Below, in pieces: positions 29,745-42,204 of a stretch of 64,000 nt of DNA. Under the pieces are notes generated by a model. The model was not told where the DNA came from. It did no database searches and saw only the letters and a list, made by a program, of their open reading frames with translations. Source of the stretch: Acholoe squamosa (lineage: Eukaryota; Annelida; Polychaeta; Phyllodocida; Polynoidae); the NCBI GenBank assembly GCA_949317995.1, contig OX439043.1, positions 1,604,501 to 1,668,500 on the forward strand, written 5' to 3'. Each line of letters begins with the position of its first letter. Positions within the stretch are counted from its first letter, which is position 1. The position numbers and the translations under genes are program-made.

Positions 29745-30093
29745 ATATGGGTCAATCTACTGAAAGTGGGCACTTGTCCATGGTAGAGGGTCATTTTTAA
29801 AAACTAAGAATTAGATCATGAAACTTAATTGTATTGATAGCCCTATATCTTGGCTCTTAGGAAAGGTTCATTCAAGTCACTAACTCCCAAGTGGTCAGTT
29901 TTTATTGCAAATATTCAAAATTATGAAAATGTAATGGGCGTGAGCAAAATGAATTCTTCTCTACATCACAGAAATATTTGTCAGAACTGCATGATTTTCA
30001 GTTAGGATATTTGACAAAAGATTCCAAAGACACACTATGAAGAAAATAGGAAAAAAAGATGGATATTTACAATACATAAGGAAATAATAGGAA

Positions 30094-30313
30094 TGTAATG
30101 GGCGTGAGCGTAATGGGCGTGAGTGAAACAACTTTCCCAGGCTTCAGACAGCCACTCAGCAATATAACCTCACCCAGTTTTAATCTAGGCAATATAAATA
30201 ATCTAAGAATACTTATAGGATGCATTTGGAATGCATCAAGCCTGCCAACAGGCTCGTAGTGCATTTTACTCACGCCCATTACGCTCACGCCCATTACGCT
30301 CACGCCCATTACA
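30094..30313. mobile_element. Foldback element ending in tandem GTAATGGGCGTGAGC units
   Basis: The left end has two head-to-tail copies of the 15-mer and the right end has three copies in the opposite orientation, enclosing about 140 bp. Unequal unit number at the two ends suggests tandem change inside the terminal repeats. Confidence 0.6.
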
Positions 30314-30464
30314 TCTGTCTGTTAACCCCTCTTTTTGGCATAACCAAGACATGTAGAGACTCCAGTCTTTTTTTAAAATGACTTATTAACAATAGATCTT
30401 CAAGTTAGGCTGGTTGAAAGAAAGAAAACTTTGATAGAATTTGTCCTGGATGCAGAAATTTGAA

Positions 30465-30658
30465 TGTAATGGGCGTGAGCAAAATGGACTTGAAAATACT
30501 TGAATATGTACCGTACAGTCATGTCTGCAAGTAGACCCTAAGTTTCTGTACCAGAAAATCCCCTATGACGACCCTAATCTTGGTGGGAAATTAGAAGATT
30601 GAGGGGAGTGTTTTATTAGGCCTACCAGTGTACTTTTATTTTGCTCACGCCCATTACA
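30465..30658. mobile_element. 194-bp MITE with the same terminal motif
   Basis: The two ends are inverted copies of GTAATGGGCGTGAGCAAAA plus one base on each side. A solo copy of the same end lies at 29930-29950. The interior is non-coding. Confidence 0.6.
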
Positions 30659-31124
30659 GCACCTGTATTTGGTTATAGAAATGAACAGGGGAAAAGGCAT
30701 GCCAACCAGAGCACCTCCAAACAACATGAAAATATTAGATAGGACCCCCCACTAAAAATTATATTGGTCTGTTGCTGTTTGGCTTGATGATATAGACCCT
30801 GGGATGAGGTGGAAATTGAATAAAAAGGCAATTTTTGCCCATTTTTCAACTTTGGGCTACTATATCTAAAAAAATAGCAGGCCGACATATGTAAACTTGC
30901 CCTTCTTTTGAAGCCCAAGGTGTTTTCTTTCAAGTGAAACCAGAAATAAGAAGAATGGTTACTTACTTTTTATTTTACAGCCCCCTGTATCCAGAAAAGA
31001 CCAAAAAAGACCCAGGTGCCCACTTTCGGTGGATTGACCCATATAGCCATTGGGAATAACTCGCCAGGTCTATATTCATGTACCAGTAAATCGAGTGGGT
31101 CATAAAGCATTACTGCACAATGAG

Positions 31125-34100
31125 GGTGTGCCACTGTGTGAGAACAGTGTTTAACTACCAGCCCTTATAGGGTCAGGGTCTGCCACTGTGTGAGAACAGT
31201 GTTTAACTACCAGCACTTATAGGGTCAGCGTCTGCCACTGTGTGAAAACAGTGTTTAACTACCAGCCCTTATAGGGTCAGGGTGCGCCACTGTGTGAGAA
31301 CAGTGTTTAATTACCAGCCCTTATAGGGTCAGGGTGTCCCACTGTGTGAGAACAGTGTTTAACTACCAGACCTTATAGGGTCAGGGTGTGCCACTGTGTG
31401 AGAACAGTGTTTAACTACCAGCCCTTATAGGGTTAGGGTGCGCCACTGTGTGAGAACAGTGTTTAACTACCAGCCCTTATAGGGTCAGGGTGCGCCACTG
31501 TGTGAGAACAGTGTTTAACTACCAGCCCTTATAGGGTCAGGGTGCGCCACTGTGTGAGAACAGTGTTTAACTACCAGCCCTTATAGGGTCAGGCTGTGCC
31601 ACTGTGTGAGAACAGTGTTTAACTACCAGCCCTTATAGGGTCAGGGTGCGCCACTGTGTGAGAACAGTGTTTAACTACCAGCCCTTATAGGGTCAGGGTG
31701 CGCCACTGTGTGAGAACAGTGTTTAACTACCAGCCCTTATAGGGTCAGGGTGTGCCACTGTGTGAGAACAGTGTTTAACTACCAGCCCTTATAGGGTCAG
31801 GGTGCGCCACTGTGTGAGAACAGTGTTTAACTACCAGCCCTTATAGGGTCAGGGTGTGCCACTGTGTGAGAAAAGTGTTTAACTACCAGCCCTTATAGGG
31901 TCAGGGTGTGCCACTGTGTGAGAACAGTGTTTAACTACCAGCCCTTATAGGGTTAGGGTGCGCCACTGTGTGAGAACAGTGTTTAACTACCAGCCCTTAT
32001 AGGGTCAGGGTGTGCCACTGTGTGAGAACAGTGTTTAACTACCAGCCCTTATAGGGTCAGGGTGTCCCACTGGGTGAGAACAGTGTTTAACTACCAGCCC
32101 TTATAGGGTCAGGGTGCGCCACTGTGTGAGAACAGTGTTTAACTACCAGCCCTTATAGGGTCAGGGTCTGCCACTGTGTGAGAACAGTGTTTAACTACCA
32201 GCCCTTATAGGGTCAGGGTGCGCCACTGTGTGAGAACAGTGTTTAACTAACAGCACTTATAGGGTCAGGGTCTGCCACTGTGAGAGAACAGTGTTTAACT
32301 ACCAGCCCTTATAGGGTCAGGGTGTGCCACTGTGTGAGAACAGTGTTTAACTACCAGCCCTTATAGGGTTAGGGTGCGCCACTGTGTGAGAACAGTGTTT
32401 AACTACCAGCCCTTATAGGGTCAGGGTGCGCCACTGTGAGAGAACAGTGTTTAACTACCAGCCCTTATAGGGTCAGGGTGCGCCACTGTGTGAGAACAGT
32501 GTTTAACTACCAGCCCTTATAGGGTCAGGGTCTGCCACTGTGTGAGAACAGTGTTTAACTACCAGCCCTTATAGGGTCAGGGTGTCCCACTGTGTGAGAA
32601 CAGTGTTTAACTACCAGCCCTTATAGGGTCAGGGTGTGCCACTGTGTGAGAACAGTGTTTAACTACCAGCCCTTATAGGGTCAGGGTGTGCCACTGTGTG
32701 AGAACAGTGTTTAACTACCAGCCCTTATAGGGTCAGGGTGTGCCACTGTGTGAGAACCGTGTTTAACTACCAGCACTTATAGGGTCAGGGTCTGCCACTG
32801 TGAGAGAACAGTGTTTAACTACCAGCCCTCATAGGGTCAGGGTGCGCCACTGTGTGAGAACAGTGTTTAACTACCAGCCCTTATAGGGTCAGGGTGTGCC
32901 ACTGTGTGAGAACAGTGTTTAACTACCAGCACTTATAGGGTCAGGGTCTGCCACTGTGTGAGAACAGTGTTTAACTACCAGCACTTATAGGGTCAGGGTC
33001 TGCCACTGTGTGAGAACAGTGTTTAACTACCAGCCCTTATAGGGTCAGGGTGCGCCACTGTGTGAGAACAGTGTTTAACTACCAGCCCTTATAGGGTCAG
33101 GGTGCGTCACTGTGTGAGAACAGTGTTTAACTACCAGCCCTTATAGGGTCAAGGTGTCCCACTGTGTGAGAACAGTGTTTAACTACCAGCACTTATAGGG
33201 TCAGGGTGCGTCACTGTGTGAGAACAGTGTTTAACTACCAGCCGTTATAGGGTCAGGGTGTCCCACTGTGTGAGAACAGTGTTTAACTACCAGCCGTTAT
33301 AGGGTCAGGCTGTCCCGCTGTGTGAGAACAGTGTTTAACTATCAGCCCTTATAGGGTCAAGGTGCGCCACTGTGTGAGAACAGTGTTTAACTACCAGCCC
33401 TTATAGGGTCAGGGTGCGTCGCTGTGTGAGAACAGTGTTTAACTACCAGCCCTTATAGGGTCAGGGTCTGCCACTGTGTGAGAACAGTGTTTAACTACCA
33501 GCCCTTATAGGGTCAGGGTGCACCACTGTGTGAGAACAGTGTTTAACTACCAGCCCTTATAGGGTCAGGGTGTGCCACTGTGTGAGAACAGTGTTTAACT
33601 ACCAGCCCTTATAGGGTCAGGGTCTGCCACTGTGTGAGAACAGTGTTTAACTATCAGCCCTTATAGGGTCAGGGTGCACCACTGTGTGAGAACAGTGTTT
33701 AACTACCAGCCCTTATAGGGTCAGGGTGCACCACTGTGTGAGAACAGTGTTTAACTACCAGCCCTTATAGGGTCAGGGTGTGCCACTGTGTGAGAACAGT
33801 GTTTAACTATCAGCCCTTATAGGGTCAGGGTGCACCACTGTGTGAGAACAGTGTTTAAATACCAGCCCTTATAGGGTCAGGGTGTGCCACTGTGTGAGAA
33901 CAGTGTTTAACTACCAGCCCTTATAGGGTCAGGGTCTGCCACTGTGTGAGAACAGTGTTTAACTACCAGCCCTTATAGGGTCAGGGTGCACCACTGTGTG
34001 AGAACAGTGTTTAACTACCAGCCCTTATAGGGTCAGGGTGTGCCACTGTGTGAAAACAGTGTTTAACTACCAGCCCTTATAGGGTCAGGGTGCACCACTG

Positions 34101-34462
34101 TGTGAGAAAAGTGTTTAACTACCAGCCCTTATAGGGTCAGGGTGTGCCACTGTGTGAAAACAGTGTTTAACTACCAGCCCTTATAGGGTCAGGGTGTGCC
34201 ACTGTGTGAAAACAGTGTTTAACTACCAGCCCTTATAGGGTCAGGGTGCACCACTGTGTGAGAACAGTGTTTAACTACCAGCCCTTATAGGGTCAGGGTG
34301 TGCCACTGTGTGAAAACAGTGTTTAACTACCAGCCCTTATAGGGTTAGCGTGTGCCACTGTGTGAGAACAGTGTTTAACTACCAGCCCTTATAGGGTTAG
34401 GGTGTGCCACTGTGTGAGAACAGTGTTTAACTACCAGCCCTTATAGGGTTAGCGTGTGCCAC
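31125..34462. repeat. Satellite array, 52-bp monomer, about 64 copies
   Basis: The monomer contains CACTGTGTGAGAACAGTG (6-bp stem CACTGT/ACAGTG), TTTAACTACCAG and CCCTTATAGGG. Units are nearly identical and differ mainly at a few bases before CCACTG (GTGCG, GTGTG, GTCTG, GTGCA, GTGTC), which gives a readable pattern of subtypes along the array. There is no open frame, because stops occur in every unit. Confidence 0.95.
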
Positions 34463-36825
34463 AGTGTTTAACTCAGTGTACACACAGTCAGTCATAGACA
34501 GTAACACAGTCAGGCACCATGTACGTACCTCTCTGTACACAAACATGAGTCCATGGATCATTCATTGTGATACATAATAATGTTCTAATGACAGTGTTTT
34601 AGATAAACCCGGATAATGGCCACCCGCGACATGAGCAGTAAGTCAAACATTTTATTTGGATTTAATTACCACCGCCACAAAATGCTGATTAAAAATCAGG
34701 CAAATGTGAGGCATGTTTTTAAAAGTAGACAACCTCTTTTCTTTTTTATACAATATTGGCCATTTGAAAACTCTGAAAATACATAAATATCTACAGTGCA
34801 TTTCGTACTGTTTGGCTGACACCCTGATGGTGACCGGTGGTTCCTGCTAGTAAATATTGGGTATAAATCAGTTTGGGTTGATCACCTGTTTTAGTAATAT
34901 ATTCAGCTTCAGTTCATGAGTCTAAGATAAATGTGTTCAACTCTGACTATTGATCAACATACTTCAATATAAATGATATGTATGAGCATCTGGGTCTTAG
35001 TTAAATAAGTAGACTGTCATCATTTATAAGAAGGGGGCGTGAAAATTTAATTCTCTCCTTGAGGTCAGTCAAAGCTTTTTTCACCCTCCAGTGTGAGATG
35101 CCCCCATTTCATGTAGAGTAACGTGCCCTTTTCTCTTCCTTTTTTTTTTTTTTTTGGTAAAAGGGGGGCAATATATACAGTCTTGTGTACATCCCTGGTG
35201 TCTCGAATTACTGCCCAGCCCCAAAGTCAAGTTCTTCTGACAATATCCTTGATCAGTGGTGGATATGATATATTTAACAGGGCCTGTTTGGGCCCAATTT
35301 CCAAATAATTATGACATTATGATCCACTTCTTCCCGTCCCCTGCATCATTATGTAGCTCTGTATTTATACCCGATTACTATACTAAGCCGACATGGTTAA
35401 GCCCGCTTAATCCCCCCAAGCTGATCATATACTTGACCCGCAATATATCGGATTAAACTCTAATAAATTATTCACCTATATCGTCCTATCGTGTAATGCT
35501 ACTCTAGGTGCAGATAGGTATTTTAAGTTTATAAGGGGGACAAAATGTGTCTGTACAGGTATAAAAGATAGAAATGGGTGAAGAATAAGGAAAGAGACTT
35601 CAGAGGAATAATGGACCTGGACCAACCTAAGTATTTCAGTTTTACTCTTTTGAAGCTAAATGCTCTTTATTCATGGTAAATGTAGGTTAGAGGTACTAAG
35701 TCTGTTTCTAAGTAGTGCTTGTACGTCACATGTATGTATATACACAAGACAGCTATTATGCCTATCCCTACAATAGAGTATAGATCAATATTATTTCACC
35801 AGGTGGCAGCACTGATGTAGTTGAATGTATGATAGAATCCCGGTCCCTCTAATGATGGAGTCTCCATACGAGCTGCAGCAGTGCGGGGCTGTCTGCGACA
35901 TAATGTGACAGATATGACATTGTCATCATAGACAGCTCATTTACTTTAAGCCTGATAATTAACACCTAAACACCACTCTTAGTAGAGAGGAGGGGACAAG
36001 TGTAAAGGCGTACATGAGACTAGAGAACTCCATCAATACATGTGCAGTCAATAAGAAAACTGGTTGGACATCAGGAGGTTAATTCAAAAGGTCCTGGGAT
36101 TTCTCCCCCTGCAATCTTAGTGTAGGCACATATCATAAGACCTAGCCAGTCTACCCTATCTAATGCAGTGGTTGCAGGACAGTCAGGCACAGCAAGTCTT
36201 GAGATCACTTCCCTATTCCTTTTCCAGACGTAAGATCACTGGAATCTTAGTGAAATAATTGCATAGTGGTTTCACCTGAGTACAAGAGCACTCACAGGAA
36301 ACACTCCTGCTCCCAAGAGTGAATGAGAGGGAGGACGTTTGCTGAGAGTCCTCGATGGCTCTTCAGGCTACTCAGGTATGAAGTGCACTTAAATACTGTA
36401 CGAGGTCAGCTGCAGCCTATACTCTGTAAGAAGCTCATATAACGCTTGTGTAATCACTCTTGTGAGAAGGAGTGTTTCCACTGCTATTCTTTCACTATGG
36501 GCCTCTTGCCCCTGTGCACAGGATGTTCTACTTGTTATGGTGTAGGAGGGCTGAGGCTAAGATCACTGCGATCTTATTGCTGGCTGTGAAAAGGCAAGAC
36601 AGTCTAATCCTAAAATCGCTTAATTGGATAAGTCCTAACATTGCTGAGGACCTTTTGAATTAACCTCCAGATTTCTCCGGCAAAATCACTAACTGGCTGG
36701 CGATAATTGCCACATTGCCATATTGAATGTCTGACTGTAATTTGGGCAACATTTTGGTTTTTATGGCGTGCAAATTAGACCATAATTAAGGGTTTTTTTT
36801 AGCCGAAAACTAAAGTTATTACCAG
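34463..36825. other. Intergenic stretch without recognisable genes
   Basis: The sequence is AT-rich and holds a T-run at about 35137-35155. Small open frames at 35123-35456 and 36472-36663 show no conserved features. Confidence 0.45.
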
Positions 36826-37080
36826 TATGTTAGGGGTTTAAGGGTTAAATGATGAAAACTATAGGGGTTTAAGGGTTAAATGATGAAAACTAAAGTTATT
36901 ACCTGTATGTTAGGGGTTTAAGGGTTAAATGATGAAAACTATAGGTATTACCTGTATGTTAGGGGTTTAAGGGTTAAATGATGAAAACTAAAGTTATTAC
37001 CTGTATGTTAGGGGTTTAAGGGTTAAATGATGAAAACTATAGGTATTACCGGTATGTTAGGGGTTTAAGGGTTAAATGAT
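36826..37080. repeat. Minisatellite, unit of about 49 bp, about 5 copies
   Basis: Units contain AGGGGTTTAAGGGTTAAATG followed by ATGAAAACTA and a variable TAAAGTTATT or TAGGTATT block, then ACCTGTATGTT. The two block types alternate, and one unit is shortened. Confidence 0.85.
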
Positions 37081-38140
37081 TAAAGAAATGGGTTAATTCC
37101 TGTTTTTTCACTATTACTTTCTTGACAATGATAATCTTGGGTTATTCGGTCTGCCAAAACCAATCCGGGCCTGCAGAACAATAAATTCGGCAGGACCGTG
37201 TGGATTGTGAGAGGAAAGATTTTTCGTACAGACTGTACCTTCCATCTCGCCTCCAAAATGCCACTTTCTTTGTCTACATTGCACTGCAACATCTCAGCTT
37301 CTGGTGAGGTTAGAACATGAATTCCAAAAAGACAAAATTCTGAGTACGTAATGAAACTATAAAAACACTTCGGGGATGTTCTCAACCTTATCTTCTCACC
37401 ACATCATAGGGAACATGGGTATTTTGATAAGCCCTAGGGGTCGTTTCTTAATGTGTTACACTCTCGGCCGCAACTGTAGATGGGCTATAAATACCCCTAT
37501 ATTATAGTAGGCAGTACAGCCACCTGTACTCACACCAGAATGCCCTATGTACATAGGTTCTTCCCTACAGCAGGTACAAGTATTGCAAAATAACAAGGAC
37601 TCTAAGTATATACATGTGGTGGGCGGACAGTGTATGACCGCCATCCTTCAAAACTGCCTTGTAGACTGGATCATGGTAGCATTCCAGCCCCAGCTTGGTG
37701 GTCACAGTTTATGTGATTTGCTATGGCTACTCTACTAAAACCTACGTGTTGGCTATGTACATAAGTACCAAAATGAATGCTGGATTTGTTTTTGTCATTT
37801 GACTTTTCAATTACTGGCTTATAAACATGGTTCTATCGTTGGAAGTGAATGACGGATGTTGTCGGTACAAATTTTGGTGACATCATGCTTCTCCAGTTAC
37901 ATAGCCAAATCATCACTCAATATTCAAATCGTCAGCTATATTAAAATAAGCCTAGGTAGTCCCTGGAAATTTAACAAGTTAACAGTAGGCCTACTATTTA
38001 CCATATTCACCTTTATAAGCACCCGGGATTCATTGATTTCAAGTAGGTATTACCTCGGTGCCCATTCAAAACCAGCGCTTATTTAAAGTTAGTACAACCA
38101 AAAAAAGTAAATTTTCCAAATACTGTTTGAATTTGTTCCA
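37081..38140. other. Intergenic stretch without recognisable genes
   Basis: A minus-strand open frame of 101 codons (37080-37385) has no features I trust. Nothing else is supported. Confidence 0.4.
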
Positions 38141-38220
38141 CACAATGTAACTACATCACCCACAATGTAACTACATCACCCACAATGTAACTACATCACC
38201 CACAATGTAACTACATCACC
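38141..38220. repeat. Four perfect copies of a 20-bp unit
   Basis: CACAATGTAACTACATCACC is repeated four times without change, which implies a recent expansion. Confidence 0.95.
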
Positions 38221-38589
38221 CAGAATAGATGGGTAATTATCACATGTCATTTATGGACACAATGGCCTCAGGTAATACATATCATGATACTCATCTAGAG
38301 GCCTGCTCTAATGCTTTTCTAATGGGTGCACCTTAATTCATGCCCGCCAACAGGTGCACCTTGGCCCAAAAGTTGATTATTTAACCCACAAACAAGCAAA
38401 ATCAGAAGGAATAAAAGAGAATAAATTGTGTAGTACATTTGATATTGTCAGCAGGAACATTGTGACTCATTTCAAGAAAGATTTTTTGAGCCCCTCTCTC
38501 AGATATACTAACTTTAAGAATTAGATTATTCAAGACAGGTGCTTATTCAAAAAGTGGCGCTTGTATTACAACTACCATAATGTCGCATA

Positions 38590-40362
38590 TAGGGGCCGGG
38601 CCTTGAATAGGGGCCGGGGGTAGGGGGGTTGTAAAATCAATAGGGGCTGGGTCTTGAATAGCAGACGGGGGTAGGAGGGTTGTGAAATCAATAGGGGCCA
38701 GGCCTTGAATAGCGGCTGGGGGTAGGGGGTTGTAAAATCAATAGGGGCTGGGTCTTGAATAGGAGCCGGGGGTAGGATGGTTGTGAAATCAATAGGGGCT
38801 GGGCCTTGAATAGGAGCCTCCCTTGAATAGGAGCCAGGGGTAGGAGGGTTGTGAAATCAATAGGGGCCGGGTCTTGGAAAGGGGCCGGGGTAGGAGGGTT
38901 GTGAAATCAATAGGGGCCGGGTCTTTAAAAGGGGCCGGGGTAGGAGGGTTGTGAAATCAAAAGGGGCCGGGCCTTGAATAGGAGCCTCCCTTGAATAGGA
39001 GCCAGGGGTAGGAGGGTTGTGAAATCAATAGGGGCCGGGTCTTGGAAAGGGGCCAGGGTAGGAGGGTTGTGAAATCAATAGGGGCTGGGTCTTGAATAGC
39101 AGCTTGGGGTAGGGGGGTTGTGAAATCAATAGGGGCTGGGCCTTGAATAGGGGTCGGGGGAGGAGGGTTGTGAAATCAATAGGGGCTGGCCTTGAATAGC
39201 AGCCGGGGGTAGGAGGGTTGTGAAATCAATAGGGGCTGGGTCTTGAATAGCGGCCGGGGGTAGGGGGGTTGTGAAATCAATAGGGGCTGGGTCTTGAATA
39301 GCGGCCGGGGGTAGGAGGGTTATGAAATCAATAGGGCCAGGCTTTGAATAGCAGCCGGGGGTAGGAGGGTTGTGAAATCAATACGACCGGGCCTTGAATA
39401 GGGGCCGGGGGAAGGGGGGTTGTGAAATCAATAGGGGCCGGGTCTTGAAAAGGGGTCGGGGGTAGGAGGGTTGTGAAATCAATAGGGGCCAGGCCTTGAA
39501 TAGGGGCCTCCCTTGAATAGGAGCCGGGGGTAGGAGGGTTGTGAAATCAATAGGGGCCGGGTCTTGGAAAGGGGCTGGGGGAGGAGGGTTGTGAATCAAT
39601 AGGGGCCGGGTCTTGAATAGGGGCCCAGGGTAGGAGGGTTGTGAAATCAATAAGGGCCGGGATTTGAATAGCGGCCGGGGGAAGGAGGGTTGTGAAATCA
39701 ATAGGGGCTGGGTCTTGAAAAGGGGCCGGGGGAGGAGGGTTGTGAAATCAATAGGGGCCAGGCTTTGAATAGCGGCCGGGGGTAGGAGGGTAGTGAAATC
39801 AATAGGAGCCGGGCTTTGAATAGCGGCTTGGGGTAGGGGGGTTGTGAAATCAAAAGGGGCTGGGCCTTGAATAGCAGCTTGGGGTAGGGGGGTTGTGAAA
39901 TCAATAGGGGCTGGGCCTTGAATAGCGGCTTGGGGTAGGAGGGTTGTGAAATCAAAAGGGGCCGGGCCTTGAATAGGGGCCCGGGGTAGGGGGGTTGTGA
40001 AATCAATAGGAGCCGGGCTTTGAATAGCGGCCGGGGGTAGGAGGGTTGTGAAATCAATAGGGGCCAGGCCTTGAATAGGGGCCCGGGGTAGGGGGGTTGT
40101 GAAATCGATAGGAGCCGTGCTTTGAATAGCGGCCGGGGGTAGGAGGGTTGTGAAATCAATAGGGGCCAGGCCTTGAATAGGGGCCCGGGGTAGGGGGGTT
40201 GTGAAATCAATAGGGGCAGGGCTTTGAATAGCGGCCGGGGGTAGGGGGTTGTGAAATCAATAGGGGCCGGGTCTTGAATAGCGGCCGGGGTAGGGGGTTG
40301 TGAAATCAATAGGGGCCGGGTCTTGAATAGGGGCCGGGTCTTGAATAGGGGCCGGGTAAAGC
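38590..40362. repeat. G-rich tandem array, 51-bp unit, about 34 copies
   Basis: Units read AGGGGCCGGGYCTTGAATAG, then a GGCCGGGGGTAGG block and GGTTGTGAAATCAAT, with many single-base and small indel variants. Since 51 is a multiple of three, the minus strand stays open over long stretches (39698-40456 and 39378-39701) as a 17-residue Pro/Leu-rich repeat. One strand has frequent G4-G5 runs and could form quadruplexes. Confidence 0.92.
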
Positions 40363-41271
40363 CAGTTTCAAAAGAAAGAATAGTAGAATATACATTGGCT
40401 TTGATACAATTACATCCTTTGTAGTAGATGGGGGGGGGCTTGTTGTCGGTGTTCAACAGTACAGCTTAGGTATCCTTTGTAATCATATTAGAAAGCCATG
40501 GTGGGTGAGGGTTGGCTATGACAGCTTTGTAAGGCCTAGTGCTATATCTACACCAGTTCTGCTCTGAGATCTTGCGCAGGTAGGGTGCCACTTGACCCAG
40601 CAAATTGTCGTCATCTGTCGCCATGATTGGTCATCAATGGTGACTCCTTTTTGAGTGATAACTCATTCCGTCATCTTTCGCCACTGTGTGTTAGACTCAT
40701 GTGGCATAGCAATTGCTATTCCTGGTGATCTTGTGCTATAACGACGTCGTGTTCCATCTAGCGACATGTGTGAGCCACTTCACACAGGTTGACTCACGAC
40801 AATTTGCTGGGGAGCTTTGTATAACATTTCTGGTCTTTTTCACCATTAAATAGTAGTACAGACATGTTAGATATGCCGATAGTAGGCCCCTGCTGATAAT
40901 AGGTGCCTCTACTCTAGGGGTGACACAAAAATGTCATTCTGCTGAAGTAAATAAACATTTGAAAAATAACCCTGACCACTAACTTAACCCAATTGGCAGT
41001 TCTCCTTTGGTAAAAGACAATACATTTCAATATCATATTCCATTCCAAGTTTCAGCTTCAAAATTAATAAGGGTCGGGCCTTGAATTGGGGCCGGAGGTA
41101 CAGGTACATTGAAAACAAAAAGGGCCGGGGCCCCTGTTTGAGACATTACGGTACCTTATGTTACAATAACTGGGCCCATGTTTATATATAACTCACATAT
41201 ATCTGCACACTAATCTTTACATGTATCAAGACTCCACATAAATATGGAGCCAAACCTGACACCAGTCCATA
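40363..41271. other. Intergenic stretch
   Basis: No gene is supported. A decayed relic of the preceding repeat ('GGGCCTTGAATTGGGGCCGG') appears at about 41070-41120. Confidence 0.4.
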
Positions 41272-41935
41272 AAGGCCAAATTCCACAACGTGAAAATGAC
41301 CATAGAATCCTTGTGATTTATGCATGCAGTGTTTCTTAGCCGATATTGAAGGGTAACATTGTCTAAGAAGGGACTACAACGGCTGAGGAGCCTTGCCAAG
41401 GTCTGATTTTTATAGAGTAGAACGTATCAAATATTTTTGATATTTTCTTCAGAAAAGGTCAGAAATCTCTGTGAATTTGTCTGAGGTCATGATTTACCAG
41501 CAAAGGCCAAATCCCACAATGCGAAAATAGGCAGAAAATCCTTGTGATATAGGATATGTGATATTGGGGTGGAAATATTGTCTAAGGATGGCATATAAAG
41601 GCTAAGAATCCTTGCCAAAGTGCTGGTATTTGGGGAGTGAAATACATCAAAAGCTTTTGATATTTTCTTCACAAAGGGCCAGAAATGATTTAGTGTATCA
41701 TTCTGATTCCTGTGTTAAGGCCAAATCCCAAAACGTGAAAATGGTCGGGAAATCGTTGTGAAATAGGATATGTGGGTGCTTAGCTGATATTTGGGTGGTA
41801 ATATTGTCTAGGGAAGACCTATAAAGGCTAAGAATCCCTGTCAAAGTGCTGGTATTTAGGGAGTATAGTACATCAAAAGTTTTGACATTTTCTTCACAAA
41901 GGGCTTGAAATCCCTGTGATTTAGAGAAAAACAAC
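41272..41935. repeat. Three diverged tandem copies of a unit of about 220 bp
   Basis: Copies begin near 41275, 41500 and 41717 with AAGGCCAAATYCCACAAYG and share ATTGTCTA, AGGCTAAGAATCC and TTTTGATATTTTCTTCA blocks. A partial fourth start appears near 41980. No coding potential is seen. Confidence 0.7.
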
Positions 41936-42204
41936 AGTGTCTAGGAAATCAGAAGAGGTGTGTCTTTGATAAATCAGGAGCCAAGTTCCACATACTACAG
42001 TCATAATGGGGTTCTGCTTGTGATTTATGCAAGCTACATTTGTTTATGCTATGCAGGAGACCATTGCAAACCACAGAAAATAGTCAGAGTCAACTGTGAT
42101 TTTAATATCAAATACTCTATCTCTGTGAATCATTCTAGCAGCTCATCTGTGCTGTGATGAAAATCACAGAGATTCCCCTGCTACTATCAGCTATAGTTGG
42201 ATTT

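Larger units (their letters stand above)
29745..31044. mobile_element. TIR-bounded element of about 1.3 kb, non-coding
   Basis: The 32-bp ends 29745-29776 and 31013-31044 are reverse complements with three mismatches (core ATATGGGTCAAT, GAAAGTGGGCAC). No transposase is readable inside, so it would be non-autonomous. It contains the smaller GTAATGGGCGTGAGC elements, and the 52-bp satellite begins about 80 bp beyond its right end. No target duplication was identified. Confidence 0.5.

Noticed and set aside
30673..30933. Minus-strand ORF of 86 codons
   Set aside because: It lies inside the 1.3-kb TIR element without any transposase motif.
31125..34462. A CRISPR-like array
   Set aside because: Units are contiguous tandem copies with no unique spacers, in a eukaryotic sequence, with no cas genes.
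37080..37385. A minus-strand ORF of 101 codons as a gene
   Set aside because: No recognisable features, no splice context, composition like its AT-rich surroundings.
39698..40456. Minus-strand ORF of 252 codons with a 17-residue repeat
   Set aside because: It lies wholly inside a tandem array whose unit length is a multiple of three; there is no start context and there are indels and stops in neighbouring units. It is not evidence of a gene.
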